Notes: generated by a model from the letters alone, not told the origin. A stretch of 64,000 nucleotides of DNA from Gammaproteobacteria bacterium (GCA_021772935.1 JAJFLA010000044.1:87364-151363); one strand, 5' to 3'; positions 7,955 through 18,036 are shown, numbered from the stretch's first letter. Numbers and translations are program-made.

Positions 7955-10675
7955 ATGCCATTTGCTGTCACTCGCTTGTTGTTGATCACCATTGTCTTTG
8001 TATTCAGCCTGTCAGCCTGTGAACAGGAACCGCCGAATGTGTCCGCTACGGAATCAGCAACAGAGACGACCAGCACAAAAGGTGATATTCCACTGGGGCA
8101 ATTACCAGCCGAGGTGGTGCCCACGGCTTATCAACTGGAATTAACTATTGTTCCTGAACTGGAACGATTTAGCGGCAAGGCGGGTATCGATCTGAATATT
8201 ACCGGCAGCAAAGACCATTTCTACCTGCATGGCAAAGGCTTGTCTGTCAGCAAGGCACAAATGTACTCCCAGGAGAGCACTTTTGATGTCGTTTATGAGC
8301 AGGTCGACGAAACCGGCATTGTTAAAATCAGCTTGCCGCAAGTGGTAGAAGGTAAGGTTCGCCTCGAAATAGAATACAACGCTCCTTTTAACCAGGCCTT
8401 ACAAGGTTTGTACAAGGTCTCAGAAAGTGGTGAAGACTATGCCTTTACCCAATTTGAGGCGATCTCCGCTCGCCTGGCTTTCCCCGGCTTTGATGAACCC
8501 GGCTTTAAAGCCCCGTTTGATATTACTCTGACCGTGCCTGAATACCACGCTGCGATCAGTAACACACCAGTGCTTTCCAGTGAAGTGATCGATGGCATGA
8601 AGGTGGTGCACTTTGCGCCAAGCAAACCGCTACCAACCTATCTGATCGCATTCGCCGTAGGTGATTTTGATGTGGTCGAATGGCCAGCCCTGCCAGCCAC
8701 CGATATTCGCCCAAGACCGCTACCCTTGCGTGGTATTGCGGTTAAAGGCAAAGGAGCACAGCTGGTTTATGCCTTGGAAGGTACCAATGACATAGTCACT
8801 GCACTGGAAAACTATTTTGGGACACCCTATCCGTGGGCCAAGCTGGATATTCTGGCGGTGCCTGATTTTGCCGCCGGGGCAATGGAAAACGCCGGTGCGA
8901 TTACCTATCGTGAAAGTCTGTTGTTATTCGATGACACCGCCACACCCAATCGCAAGCGTCGCTATAAAATGGTGCATGCACATGAGCTTGCGCATCAGTG
9001 GTTTGGTGATCTGGTCACACCGGCCTGGTGGAACGATATCTGGCTGAATGAATCCTTTGCTACCTGGATGGCGCATGTAGCGATGGATGCGGCTGAGCCC
9101 GAGGCAAATTATCGTCGTGATCTGCTTGCTCGTGGTCTTGGTGTCATGGCCGGTGACTCCCTGGTAAATGCCCGCCAGATACGTCAACCGATTTTGAGTA
9201 ACAACGATATTGCAACCGCCTTTGATGGTATTACCTACTCCAAGGGTGGGGCGGTACTTTCCATGTTCGAAAACTTTCTTGGTCGGGACGATTTCCGCCA
9301 GGGAGTGCGTAATTATATGCAGGAGTTTCAATACGGCACTGCGACCGCTAATGATTTTATCCGTCATCTGGCTGCCGCATCGACCAGCCAGCCTGCCGAT
9401 GTTGTCATCGAAAGCTTTAATTCATTCATTGAACAAGCCGGCTTGCCGCTGGTTGAACTGGCCTCTCAATGCGATGACGGTGGTGTGAGCGTCTTTTTGA
9501 AGCAATCCCGTTACTTCCCGCTGGGCTCCAGTGGTGGTCATGACCAGCAATGGAAAATCCCGGTTTGCTTGCGTAGCGGCAACGCCGATGGAGCCAGCAA
9601 AACCTGCCTGATGCTGACTGAAAAAGAGCAACGCTTCAATCTGGCACAAGCCTGCCCCGACTGGATCATCCCGAATGCCGACAGCACCGGTTATTATCGG
9701 TTTAGCCTGAGTCAGGATGACTGGGACAAGCTGCTCGCCAACAGTGACAAGCAAAATACAGATGAAATGATGGCAATGCTGGGCAGTCTCACCGGGGCTT
9801 TTAATTCTGGTGCCCTGGATGTTGCCACACTGATGGCGATCGCCCCACAGCTTATTGCCAGCCCGGACTGGCAGGTGGCTACCTCACCCATCGGGCATTT
9901 GACCTTTATGTATGACCGGATGGCCAGCGAAGGTCAGAAACAGGCCCTTGAACAACGCTTTGCAGAGTTTTACTCCGGCAAACTGGAAGACACCGGTCTG
10001 GCAGCCACCGAAGACCGCGATAAAGCTCGCCTGCAAGGTGCATTGGTTGCATTTTTGGCACAAACTGCGAAGCAAGCAGAATTGCGGGCTGAACTGGTAA
10101 CCATGGCCGTGGCTTACAGTGGTTATGGAGCAGACAACAAAGTACATCCTGCCGCTGCCAACCCGATTATTATTGGCACGGCACTGTCGGTGGCTGTTGA
10201 TGAGCTGGGCAATGATTTTGTAGACCACTTGAGACAGTTGGCACTCGCCTCCACTGATGCTGTTGTGCGTGGGCGCACCCTCGGTGCTATCGGCAATACT
10301 AAAGACCCGGTAAAAGCAGCCGAAATTCGGGAGCTGGTTTTCTCGACAGATTTACGTAATAACGAAATTTTCAGCATCCTCTTCCCGCAAGCGTTTATGC
10401 ACGAAACCCGCGATGCTACGTGGTTATGGTTCCAGCAGAATATCGATCGCATCCTGCAACGTATCCCGGAGCCCAGTTGGGGCCGTATGACCTTTGTTGG
10501 CAGTTCCTTTTGCGATACGGCCAAGCAGGCTGAAGTTGAAGCCTTTTTCGCAGAGCGTATCAGGACACTGACTGGCGGCCCCCGAAATCTGGCAAAAACG
10601 CTGGAGGGTATCGACTTGTGCCTGGCCAAAGTCGGCCAGCACAAGGCAGAAATGGATGCATGGTTGGGGCAGTGA
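7955..10675 (+). CDS. M1 family zinc aminopeptidase, predicted lipoprotein
   Basis: About 906 residues. I choose the ATG at 7955, which has a GAGG Shine-Dalgarno and starts a lipoprotein signal peptide ending in the lipobox LSAC; the open frame reaches back to 7850. M1 hallmarks are the exopeptidase motif GAMENAG and the zinc site HELAH (His343, Glu344, His347) with Glu366 in NESFATW. A C-terminal helical (ERAP1-like) domain of about 350 residues follows. It removes N-terminal amino acids from peptides; the lipobox predicts membrane anchoring in the periplasm. With the following TonB receptor and S9 peptidase it suggests peptide scavenging. Confidence 0.93.
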   Translation: MPFAVTRLLLITIVFVFSLSACEQEPPNVSATESATETTSTKGDIPLGQLPAEVVPTAYQLELTIVPELERFSGKAGIDLNITGSKDHFYLHGKGLSVSKAQMYSQESTFDVVYEQVDETGIVKISLPQVVEGKVRLEIEYNAPFNQALQGLYKVSESGEDYAFTQFEAISARLAFPGFDEPGFKAPFDITLTVPEYHAAISNTPVLSSEVIDGMKVVHFAPSKPLPTYLIAFAVGDFDVVEWPALPATDIRPRPLPLRGIAVKGKGAQLVYALEGTNDIVTALENYFGTPYPWAKLDILAVPDFAAGAMENAGAITYRESLLLFDDTATPNRKRRYKMVHAHELAHQWFGDLVTPAWWNDIWLNESFATWMAHVAMDAAEPEANYRRDLLARGLGVMAGDSLVNARQIRQPILSNNDIATAFDGITYSKGGAVLSMFENFLGRDDFRQGVRNYMQEFQYGTATANDFIRHLAAASTSQPADVVIESFNSFIEQAGLPLVELASQCDDGGVSVFLKQSRYFPLGSSGGHDQQWKIPVCLRSGNADGASKTCLMLTEKEQRFNLAQACPDWIIPNADSTGYYRFSLSQDDWDKLLANSDKQNTDEMMAMLGSLTGAFNSGALDVATLMAIAPQLIASPDWQVATSPIGHLTFMYDRMASEGQKQALEQRFAEFYSGKLEDTGLAATEDRDKARLQGALVAFLAQTAKQAELRAELVTMAVAYSGYGADNKVHPAAANPIIIGTALSVAVDELGNDFVDHLRQLALASTDAVVRGRTLGAIGNTKDPVKAAEIRELVFSTDLRNNEIFSILFPQAFMHETRDATWLWFQQNIDRILQRIPEPSWGRMTFVGSSFCDTAKQAEVEAFFAERIRTLTGGPRNLAKTLEGIDLCLAKVGQHKAEMDAWLGQ

Positions 10676-10960
10676 CCATGACAATGGCTTTCGTCCGATC
10701 ATTATTTGATGACAAAGCCCGGCATCGCATTGCGCGGGCACACAGATATGAGACCGAAAATGATGTGCTCAAAGGTCATCTGCGTGGCTTGTCCAACCTT
10801 GCTGGCGGGTTGCAAATAATGACATTTCCTGATAAAAGTTACCGCGGATTAACGTTTATTTAATACTTGTTTAATACCTGTGTGTGTCACCGTTATTGTT
10901 GGTGATGGTTAAGCTTATATTTTTTATAGAGTTATTTGGTCAAATAATGGGAGAAACCAG

Positions 10961-13900
10961 ATGAGTTATAAGAATGCTTTCGAAGGGAGGATTGTTTTAC
11001 AGATTCTTCTTCTAGCCTTGGTGATGGCGTTTACCGCCAATACCTCATGGGCTCAGGACGTGCAAGCTGAGGATGCGGCCGACGCCGTTGAGCAAGCTGC
11101 CGATGAGGCCACAGATGATACTGATGATAGCGATGAAGAAGAGGCTGTTAATCTGGACAAGGTTGTTGTGACCGGTTCCCGTTTGCAGCGTCAGACTTAT
11201 TCCAGTATTGCACCGATGCAGATCATAACAGCCGAGGGCGCGCGTGAAGCCGGTCTGGTTGATGCAGCGGCAATTCTTCAGACATCGACCTTTTCTGCGG
11301 GGCAGCAGATCGATTTGACTTTTGGTGGTTTTGTGCTGGATAACGGTCCGGATGCATCCACTGCGAGCCTCAGGGGTCTGGGTGCTGCCAGAACTTTGTT
11401 GTTGATGAATGGTCGTCGTCTGGCGCCTTCCGGTGTTGAGGGTGCTCCTTCAGCACCTAACCTGGATCTGATACCTGCGGCGCTGGTGGAGCAGTATGAA
11501 ATACTGCTAGATGGTGCATCTTCAATCTACGGCTCTGACGCGGTAGCAGGTGTTATCAACCTGATTATGCGTAAAGACTTCGATGGTCTGGAAGTCGACC
11601 TGATCGGCAATATTCCCGACGGTGGTGCTGCTGGTGATCACTTTTTAGCTAATGTGACCTGGGGTAAAAACTTTGACCGTGGTTTTGTCGGTGTAGGCCT
11701 GTCCTATGAAGACCAGGAAGCCATCACGCTGGATGATCGTAAATGGACTGCGGGCTGTGACAGACATGCTGAAGTTGATCAGGATGGCAAGTTTCGCTCC
11801 CAGGATTTGTGGTACCAGCAAAACCTGGGCATGACCTTTGATGACTGTCGTCTCGGCTCGTTGGCCGGGCGTGTAATCGTTCCCACCGACTCTGGCAGCA
11901 TTTATTACACACCGGGTTTCAGTAATGGTGGCTGGGGTAATTTTTCCGAGTCCTCTAACCCATTTTTCACCAAAGGCGTAGACGGCGATGGTGATGGTGT
12001 GACCGATGTGAACTTCCGTAACCATGACATTAATGGTAAGGATCAGGGTGCACACCTCATCCCGGAAGAAGACATACTCAATATCATGGCTTACGGTGAG
12101 TACGCTTTCGAAGGCGAGGCTAACAATACCGCGTTCTTCGAAGCCAACTATAGCGACCGTAATTTCTTCAGACAAGGTGGCCAACCACAGTTTTTCCCCT
12201 TTGTGCCGGCGACCAACCCCTACAACATCTGTAATCCGGATGCTGAAGGTGGTGTAGATTGTGGTGAGGCACAGGATGCTTTATATACCAACCCGAATTT
12301 TATTACAGATTTTGCGGCTAACTTTGAAGGTCTTTGTGCTTCGTTTGGTATTCCACTTGCAGGTTGCACACCGGCAACTTTTGGTTTGTTGACTGGTCCA
12401 CTGGGTCCATTGCAGACCCGTCCAGTTGTTGCGGTCGCGGGTGACCGTGACAACACAAGAACAGAAACCGAGCAAATCAGGGTGGTTCTGGGTTTGAAAG
12501 GCGACCTGCCTTTCATGAATAATAACCTGCTAAGTAACTGGGTTTATGAGACATCTTTCAGCTATCAGAAGTCTGATAGTGACGCGCATCGTGTTGGTAT
12601 TCGTGAAGACCGTTACGATTATTCGGTGGAAACCAGTCGTGTTGATGCCAATGGCAACATAGTCTGCGGTAATAACGATGGTTGTGTGCCGATTAATATG
12701 TTTGCACCTTCTTTGTATGAAGGTGTGGTTGGCAGCTTCGCCACCCAGGCAGAGCGGGATTACCTGTTTGACTCCCGCGATTTTAATACCAAATATACCC
12801 AGACTGTATTCTCAGCCTTTGCCAGTGGTTTTATGGGCGAACTTCAGGGCGGCACAATCCTCGCTGGTCTTGGTGTTGAGTTGCGTACCGATGACATCGA
12901 TTCCATACCGGATGATATTGCCCGTGATGGTCTGTTTTTTGGCTTCTTTTCCGATGGCGGAGCTGTTGGTGATAAATGGACCCGTGAAGCGTTTGGTGAA
13001 ATCGAACTGCCGTTCTTTGCCGGCAAACCTTTTGCGGAAGAACTGGTGTTGAACTTATCCGGTCGCTGGACCGATGATGAGATCTATGGTTCTGATACCA
13101 CCGGCTCAGCAAAACTGGGCTGGCGTCCAATCCCCAGTTTATTGCTGCGTGCGACCTACGGCACATCTTTCCGTGCGCCGAACCTGCGTGAGGTTTTCCT
13201 GCAGGACCAATCTGGTTTTGGCAATATATCTGATCCCTGTATTGTTCCAGCGGGCGCACGCAATGCTCTCGATGGCTCTTACAACCCGAGTGGCGACACT
13301 CGCGAGGCACAGGTACTGGCGAACTGTGTAGCCCAGGGTGTTGACCCGACCCAGCTCGATAACAACGGTTTTTCGACTCTAAGCACAGAGATTGCAACTG
13401 GCGGTTCCTTAGATCTGGAAGCAGAAACATCCGATTCGTTCACCTACGGCTTTGCTTTTGAGCAGCCATGGTTTGATACTTTCGATCTGTCTTTTGGTGC
13501 GACCTATTATGAAATCACCATTAACAATACGATCATTGAGCCCAGCGGCCAGTTTCTGGTCAACGATTGCTTTACCGACCCAGAGTTGGACAGCACGTTT
13601 TGCGGCGCGATTGTTCGTGGTAGTGATGGTTTCATAGACATCATCAACGCCGGTTTCATCAACCGTGATGAAGAGAAGAACAGAGGTGTAGACATCAATG
13701 TTAATTTTGATAAGACCTTCTCGATTCTGGGTGGCAAGGGCCTCAGATTTGGTTCCGACTTGCAGGTGAATCATTCCATCGAGGCGTCTGACACTTTTGT
13801 GGATGATAACGGTAATACCAACTTTGACGACGACGATAATGAGTTTGGTTTTCCCAATTGGAAAGGCCAGCTGTCATTACGTGGTCAGGTCGATGATTGG

Positions 13901-14242
13901 ACAGTTGCATGGACCACTAATTATATCGGTCGGGTAAGACAGGATGCGGATGGTGTCGACGCATTCGATGACATCAGTGGCAATGGTGACACTTGTCTTG
14001 GTCCACCAACGGATGTTTTATGTCGTGACGTGGGTTTTGCCAAGGATTATTGGCTGCATTCCGCATCGATTGCTTATACCGCCGATAATTGGGTGCTTCG
14101 TGGTGGTGTGCGCAATGTTTTCGATAAAGAACCACCGGTTGTGGATGGAACTGAAGTACTTGCGATTAACAACAGCCCAATTGGTGTAGGTTATGACCTG
14201 CTTGGTCGTACTTTCTTCCTTAACCTGATCTGGAGTCTGTAA
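10961..14242 (+). CDS. TonB-dependent outer-membrane receptor
   Basis: A 1093-residue receptor. A signal peptide ends around SWAQ (residue 31), followed by an unusually acidic linker rich in Asp and Glu (about 34-65), a TonB-box-like KVVVTGSR, a plug domain with LRGLGAARTLLLMNGRR and GSDAVAGVINLI, and a long beta barrel ending in an aromatic/hydrophobic strand (FFLNLIWSL). Large receptors of this kind, next to peptidases, are often peptide transporters, but carbohydrate or siderophore import cannot be excluded. GGGAGA provides a Shine-Dalgarno. The 285 bp upstream contain an A+T-rich stretch suitable for a promoter and a small TCACC/GGTGA hairpin; no operator is evident. Confidence 0.93.
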   Translation: MSYKNAFEGRIVLQILLLALVMAFTANTSWAQDVQAEDAADAVEQAADEATDDTDDSDEEEAVNLDKVVVTGSRLQRQTYSSIAPMQIITAEGAREAGLVDAAAILQTSTFSAGQQIDLTFGGFVLDNGPDASTASLRGLGAARTLLLMNGRRLAPSGVEGAPSAPNLDLIPAALVEQYEILLDGASSIYGSDAVAGVINLIMRKDFDGLEVDLIGNIPDGGAAGDHFLANVTWGKNFDRGFVGVGLSYEDQEAITLDDRKWTAGCDRHAEVDQDGKFRSQDLWYQQNLGMTFDDCRLGSLAGRVIVPTDSGSIYYTPGFSNGGWGNFSESSNPFFTKGVDGDGDGVTDVNFRNHDINGKDQGAHLIPEEDILNIMAYGEYAFEGEANNTAFFEANYSDRNFFRQGGQPQFFPFVPATNPYNICNPDAEGGVDCGEAQDALYTNPNFITDFAANFEGLCASFGIPLAGCTPATFGLLTGPLGPLQTRPVVAVAGDRDNTRTETEQIRVVLGLKGDLPFMNNNLLSNWVYETSFSYQKSDSDAHRVGIREDRYDYSVETSRVDANGNIVCGNNDGCVPINMFAPSLYEGVVGSFATQAERDYLFDSRDFNTKYTQTVFSAFASGFMGELQGGTILAGLGVELRTDDIDSIPDDIARDGLFFGFFSDGGAVGDKWTREAFGEIELPFFAGKPFAEELVLNLSGRWTDDEIYGSDTTGSAKLGWRPIPSLLLRATYGTSFRAPNLREVFLQDQSGFGNISDPCIVPAGARNALDGSYNPSGDTREAQVLANCVAQGVDPTQLDNNGFSTLSTEIATGGSLDLEAETSDSFTYGFAFEQPWFDTFDLSFGATYYEITINNTIIEPSGQFLVNDCFTDPELDSTFCGAIVRGSDGFIDIINAGFINRDEEKNRGVDINVNFDKTFSILGGKGLRFGSDLQVNHSIEASDTFVDDNGNTNFDDDDNEFGFPNWKGQLSLRGQVDDWTVAWTTNYIGRVRQDADGVDAFDDISGNGDTCLGPPTDVLCRDVGFAKDYWLHSASIAYTADNWVLRGGVRNVFDKEPPVVDGTEVLAINNSPIGVGYDLLGRTFFLNLIWSL

Positions 14243-14273
14243 GCGTTAAGCTTTTAAATGGTTAAGAAATAAC

Positions 14274-14307
14274 AAAAAAGCCCACCGGTTTGCCGGTGGG
14301 CTTTTTT
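14274..14307 (+). terminator. Rho-independent terminator after the TonB receptor
   Basis: A perfect hairpin with GCCCACCGG pairing with CCGGTGGGC over a four-base TTTG loop, flanked by six A on the left and six T on the right. It lies 32 bp after the receptor stop. The A and T runs would let it work on either strand. Confidence 0.95.
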
Positions 14308-14398
14308 GCATTCTGTTATTGATTGTAAGGCGATGTGCTACAGTCATGTTTAACTTGGACCGCGATTCCGTGGTGTCTATAGATATGAGAAAAATCAG

Positions 14399-16363
14399 AT
14401 GAACCCACAAAAATTGATGTTAATGGTATGTATTAGCCTTGTTGGTCTCATGGTCACCCCGGGTATGGCCAAAGCTACCGAACCCTACCCGCTTGAGTAT
14501 TGGGCGTTGCGGGAAGTAGTGAGTAATGTTCAAGTCTCACTGGATGGCAAATACCTTGCTCTGATGAAAATACCGACCCGCGATGGCGATCCGGTGATTG
14601 AGGTATATGATGCCGCCAATTTCAACAAGAAACCCTTTGTATTGAACGCGGATCCTATGGAGGCCGTCGGTTTTTACTGGGTCAGTAACCAGGATATCAT
14701 CATCACCTTCCGTCAGGCGGTACGCGATAAAATCGACGGATTTAACCAAGGTGTGTACGAGTACAAACTGGGCTTGCTTGACGTCAAGAAAAAGAAAATC
14801 AAGCAGTTCCACGAAACCAACGCCAATATATCCAACTTGCTGGTGAACAAGCCCGGCAAAGTCATTCTTTCATTCAGCGATGCCGGTGGGCGTAAATCTG
14901 GCGGCAACCCATTGTTTCGTCCACTTAGTTATTTTGAGTTCGACCTTAAAAAGGGTACAAAAAAACTATTACTTAAGGGTCAGCGTTCACTTGCTCAGGT
15001 GCGGTTTAATGCAGATGGCGTACCGTGGGCCGCGCGTGGTTTTGATCGTGGCAAAGACGAGTTGATTTGGTATATCCGTAAACCGGGTGAAAAATCATGG
15101 GAAGAAGTTTACCGTCTGCATGAAGACAGTTTCGAGGACTTCCGCATAGAAGGGATTGATAACGCAATACCCGATACAATTTTTGTTACGACGCAAAATG
15201 GTAAGGATAAACGGGCGCTTTGGGACTTTAACGTCAACAGCAAAACCTTTAGCGAGGCCGTATATGCGCGTTCCGATGTGGATGTGGAGGGTGTCCGGCG
15301 GCATAGCAATGTATGGGCCCAGCCAGACACCGTGGTTGGTGTGGCGTATTCAACGGACAAGCGGCATTTTGAATATTTCGATCAACAAGAAGGCGCGCTT
15401 TACGCCCAATTGGACGGCTTGATTCCGAATGCTCATATGTTGCGCATAAACAGTCGCTCCAAAGATGGCAATACCTTAACGGTCTACAATGCCGGGCCGC
15501 ATGATCCAGGCAGTTATCACCTGATCAAGGATGGTCGTCTAACCAAGATTGGTAGTAAGCAACCTCTGATGAAGGCCGAAGACCTGGCTGATGTCAAATA
15601 TATTGACTACAAGTCCCGTGATGGTGAGACCATCCGCGGATTTATCACCATTCCTCATGGTGAAGGACCATTTCCCACGGTTGTGTTGCCACATGGTGGT
15701 CCGTTTGTGGGCGAAACCGTTGGTTATGACGAGTGGGGACAGCTGTTGGCAAATAATGGCTACCTGGTGCTACAGCCGCAATACCGAGGCTCAAAGAATT
15801 ATGGGCTGGGGTATTACAAGGCCGCATTCGAGAATGGTGGGCAGGGTGGTCACATGATGCAGGATGACAAGGATGATGGGGTTACACACTTGATCAAAAA
15901 AGGCCTTACAGATCCTGACCGTGTAGCGATGTTTGGCTGGTCCTATGGCGGTTATGCCGCGCTGGTAGCCGCGTCGCGTACACCGCAACTGTATCAGTGT
16001 GTGGTGGCTGGTGCAGCGGTATCAGATCCGTTGATGCAGGTGTCTTATTATAGTGGCTTTCTACGCGGGGCATCAAAGATGGAACAGGTCAATATGTGGA
16101 GAGACAGCATCTCCCCCGTCGAAGATGTCGACAAGGTCAATGTGCCAATACTGTTGATCCATGGCAGTGTTGATCAACGTGTGCCGCCGGAGCATGTGCG
16201 GCGCTATATTGATGCGCTGAAGAAGCACGGTAAACAACACAAATATGTTGAGTTGAAAGGCGCCGATCATTTCTCCAACACGCTGTTTTATGATCACCAG
16301 ATACTGTTGTACGAATCATTGATCGGCTACCTGCGTGACGATTGTGGGCCCGCCGGCCTATAA
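14399..16363 (+). CDS. S9 family (prolyl oligopeptidase-type) serine peptidase, secreted
   Basis: A 654-residue protein with a signal peptide (cleavage near AKA-TEP, about residue 26), a beta-propeller-like region (about 40-390), then an alpha/beta hydrolase domain. The nucleophile is Ser515 in GWSYGGYA; the acid lies in HGSVDQRVP and the catalytic His in KGADHFSN. HGGPFVGETVGYDEW is the oxyanion region. The family cleaves short peptides (dipeptidyl- or acylaminoacyl-peptidase). It lies behind the receptor terminator, so it has its own promoter, and likely processes peptides in the periplasm. Confidence 0.92.
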   Translation: MNPQKLMLMVCISLVGLMVTPGMAKATEPYPLEYWALREVVSNVQVSLDGKYLALMKIPTRDGDPVIEVYDAANFNKKPFVLNADPMEAVGFYWVSNQDIIITFRQAVRDKIDGFNQGVYEYKLGLLDVKKKKIKQFHETNANISNLLVNKPGKVILSFSDAGGRKSGGNPLFRPLSYFEFDLKKGTKKLLLKGQRSLAQVRFNADGVPWAARGFDRGKDELIWYIRKPGEKSWEEVYRLHEDSFEDFRIEGIDNAIPDTIFVTTQNGKDKRALWDFNVNSKTFSEAVYARSDVDVEGVRRHSNVWAQPDTVVGVAYSTDKRHFEYFDQQEGALYAQLDGLIPNAHMLRINSRSKDGNTLTVYNAGPHDPGSYHLIKDGRLTKIGSKQPLMKAEDLADVKYIDYKSRDGETIRGFITIPHGEGPFPTVVLPHGGPFVGETVGYDEWGQLLANNGYLVLQPQYRGSKNYGLGYYKAAFENGGQGGHMMQDDKDDGVTHLIKKGLTDPDRVAMFGWSYGGYAALVAASRTPQLYQCVVAGAAVSDPLMQVSYYSGFLRGASKMEQVNMWRDSISPVEDVDKVNVPILLIHGSVDQRVPPEHVRRYIDALKKHGKQHKYVELKGADHFSNTLFYDHQILLYESLIGYLRDDCGPAGL

Positions 16364-16375
16364 GTGAAAAAGCCA

Positions 16376-16446
16376 GGGGTCAGATTCAAATGCAGCAACA
16401 ACAAGTCATCATTGCACAGAAATCAATTGCATTTGAGTCTGACCCC
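16376..16446. repeat. GGGGTCAG palindromic repeat, copy R1 (single)
   Basis: A REP/MITE-like palindrome with outer arms GGGGTCAGATTCAAATGC and GCATTTGAGTCTGACCCC, starting 13 bp after the S9 peptidase stop. Its centre differs from copies R2-R5. Such elements at gene 3' ends are usually moved in trans by REP-associated tyrosine transposases; none is in the window. Confidence 0.85.
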
Positions 16447-16510
16447 GATTTTGATTGCGGCCCTGCTGGTAAATAAATAAATACGTCGGCCAATGACCGA
16501 CGCAACAGCT

Positions 16511-16924
16511 TTATTCAGGGTAGCCTGCGAAACAGGGTAGGTCATTGCTCTGGCAGGACCAGGCTGCTTTTGAATCTTTGAATATATACGCTTGCGGTCT
16601 GATGTTGGGCTCGTCATCGAGTGTGCCTGCAGGAATCATCAGCAGTTTCATGTCGGGAATTTCCCGTGGCAGCGGACCGCCGCACTGTGTGCAAAACGTG
16701 CGTGTGAAGCGTTCCGCTTCGGGGACTTTGTAATCTTTCACTAGCCCGCTATCACCAACCCAGCTAATCACGGGGTCTTTCACGAACAGGTTCGAGGCGT
16801 GACCGGTGCCGGTTGCCTTGCGACAGCGCGAGCAGTGACAATGCATAAATCGAACCGGATCGCCCACTACGCTGTAACGCAAAGCACCACAAAGACAGGA
16901 TCCGGTCAGGGTTTGTTCAGTCAT
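16511..16924 (-). CDS. GFA family zinc protein (glutathione-dependent formaldehyde-activating enzyme-like)
   Basis: A 137-residue single-domain protein with the GFA/CENP-V zinc pattern: CLCGALRYS at the N-terminus, CHCSRCRKATG in the middle and FCTQCGGPLPR towards the C-terminus. The founding member, Gfa, was proposed to speed formaldehyde-glutathione adduct formation, but most family members are uncharacterised and the role here is open. AGGCGA precedes the ATG. The gene is flanked on both sides by GGGGTCAG palindromes. Confidence 0.85.
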   Translation of the reverse strand: MTEQTLTGSCLCGALRYSVVGDPVRFMHCHCSRCRKATGTGHASNLFVKDPVISWVGDSGLVKDYKVPEAERFTRTFCTQCGGPLPREIPDMKLLMIPAGTLDDEPNIRPQAYIFKDSKAAWSCQSNDLPCFAGYPE

Positions 16925-16977
16925 TTTTATTCGCCTGTTTTTAGAAGTTTGATGCTTTAGCGTAGCACACGAGATGA

Positions 16978-17141
16978 GGGGTCAGATTCAAATGCAACAA
17001 ACAGCAATCAATAAACCACACCAAGTCATGTGCATTTGAGTCTGACCCCGACTTTCGCACCCCCGTTCAGGGGTCAGATTCAAATGCAACAAACAGCAAT
17101 CAATAAACCACACCAAGTCATGTGCATTTGAGTCTGACCCC
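16978..17141. repeat. Tandem pair of 72-bp palindromes R2 (16978-17049) and R3 (17070-17141)
   Basis: The two copies appear identical to each other and lie 92 bp apart start to start. Each has arms GGGGTCAGATTCAAATGC and GCATTTGAGTCTGACCCC. The 20-bp linker carries a CACCCCC run. The pair reads as the reverse complement, with a few changes, of the pair R4-R5 at 19379-19541. Confidence 0.92.
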
Positions 17142-17156
17142 GACTTACCCAGGCTC

Positions 17157-17918
17157 TCAGAACCGGAGTGAAAGACAGCTGAGACCGCCATCAAGCTTTT
17201 GAAATTCAGATACGTCTACTTCCCGTGCTTTATATCCAGCAGACTCTATCAACATTTTTGTTTTGGGGAAGCCACAGGGTGTTAAAACGGTTCCATTGAT
17301 CCACACACTATTGGCTGCGTAGGCTTCGTCGGCATCGACTTGCAATAGATTGTAGTGCTGAAATTCGGGCTTGTTCAGGAACTCTCCACAGGCAAGAAGA
17401 TAATTGTTCTCCAGATAGCCCAGACCGGTTTTCAGATGCAGCACCTCGGTCAAACTGACCACTGATCCGCTCATGCCATATTTTTCCAAAATACCGATCA
17501 ACTGCTCGGCGCCGGTTGGGTTGGTGCGTTCTGACAGGCCGATAAAGAAATGCTCTGCAACCATCATGACATCACCACCCTCAAGGGTTCCGGGTGCTTT
17601 GATCATTTCCACTTTTTCATATAACTCACGGATCGTTACCAATATCGACTGTGTTTCCAGGCGACGGCTTGGTGCTCCCGGACGAGTGAGGATGGCGCAA
17701 CGGGGCGTCATCAAAGCAGCGTCTTCCACAAAAGTGGAATCGGGGAATTGCTCATCAGCGGGCAAAACCGTAACCTGCAGGCCACACTCCCTCAAAGCGT
17801 CGATATAATCAGCGTGCTGTATAAGTGCTTTTTGGTAATCAGGTGTGCCAAGGCTGGCACTGCTTAGGCCATTGACCATCGCCCGACATGGTGTTCTGAC
17901 TATGGCCCTTGTGAACAT
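17157..17918 (-). CDS. N(G),N(G)-dimethylarginine dimethylaminohydrolase (DDAH)
   Basis: A 253-residue guanidino-modifying enzyme. DDAH splits asymmetric methylarginines to citrulline and methylamines. The catalytic triad is in place: Glu113 (TLEGGD), His161 (HLKTG) and Cys248 (GGLSCLSL), almost the same spacing as the bacterial DDAH family of about 254 aa. FVEDAA at 63-68 contacts substrate in that family. I start at ATG 17918, because the upstream open frame runs into the adjacent tRNA gene. It reads in the same direction as, and directly follows, tRNA-Gly. Arginine deiminase-like activity is a less likely alternative. Confidence 0.9.
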   Translation of the reverse strand: MFTRAIVRTPCRAMVNGLSSASLGTPDYQKALIQHADYIDALRECGLQVTVLPADEQFPDSTFVEDAALMTPRCAILTRPGAPSRRLETQSILVTIRELYEKVEMIKAPGTLEGGDVMMVAEHFFIGLSERTNPTGAEQLIGILEKYGMSGSVVSLTEVLHLKTGLGYLENNYLLACGEFLNKPEFQHYNLLQVDADEAYAANSVWINGTVLTPCGFPKTKMLIESAGYKAREVDVSEFQKLDGGLSCLSLRF

Positions 17919-17962
17919 GGGTATTACTTTTCCTTGAGCGCTTGCTCGAAGCGCAAACATTA

Positions 17963-18036
17963 TGGAGCGGGTGATGGGAATCGAACCCACGTAGTCAGCT
18001 TGGGAAGCTGAAGTTCTACCATTGAACTACACCCGC
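17963..18036 (-). tRNA. tRNA-Gly(CCC)
   Basis: 74 nt including an encoded CCA end. On the minus strand the acceptor stem GCGGGTG pairs with CACCCGC; the anticodon arm is TCAGC-TTCCCAA-GCTGA giving anticodon CCC (reads GGG), and the T arm carries GGTTCGATTCC. It closely resembles E. coli glyU. Confidence 0.95.

Noticed and set aside
10123..10644. 173-codon minus-strand frame
   Set aside because: Antisense to the M1 aminopeptidase C-terminal domain, with low-complexity Ser/Ala-rich translation.
10678..10863. 61-codon frame right after the aminopeptidase
   Set aside because: No Shine-Dalgarno of its own beyond gene overlap and no recognisable family; could be real but unsupported.
12831..13430. 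199-codon open frame on the minus strand
   Set aside because: It lies wholly inside the TonB receptor coding sequence and has no family resemblance; a shadow frame.
16978..17141. CRISPR-like tandem repeat
   Set aside because: Only two units with a 20-bp linker, each unit being a long palindrome; a REP/MITE pair, not a CRISPR array. No cas genes or arrays are in the window.
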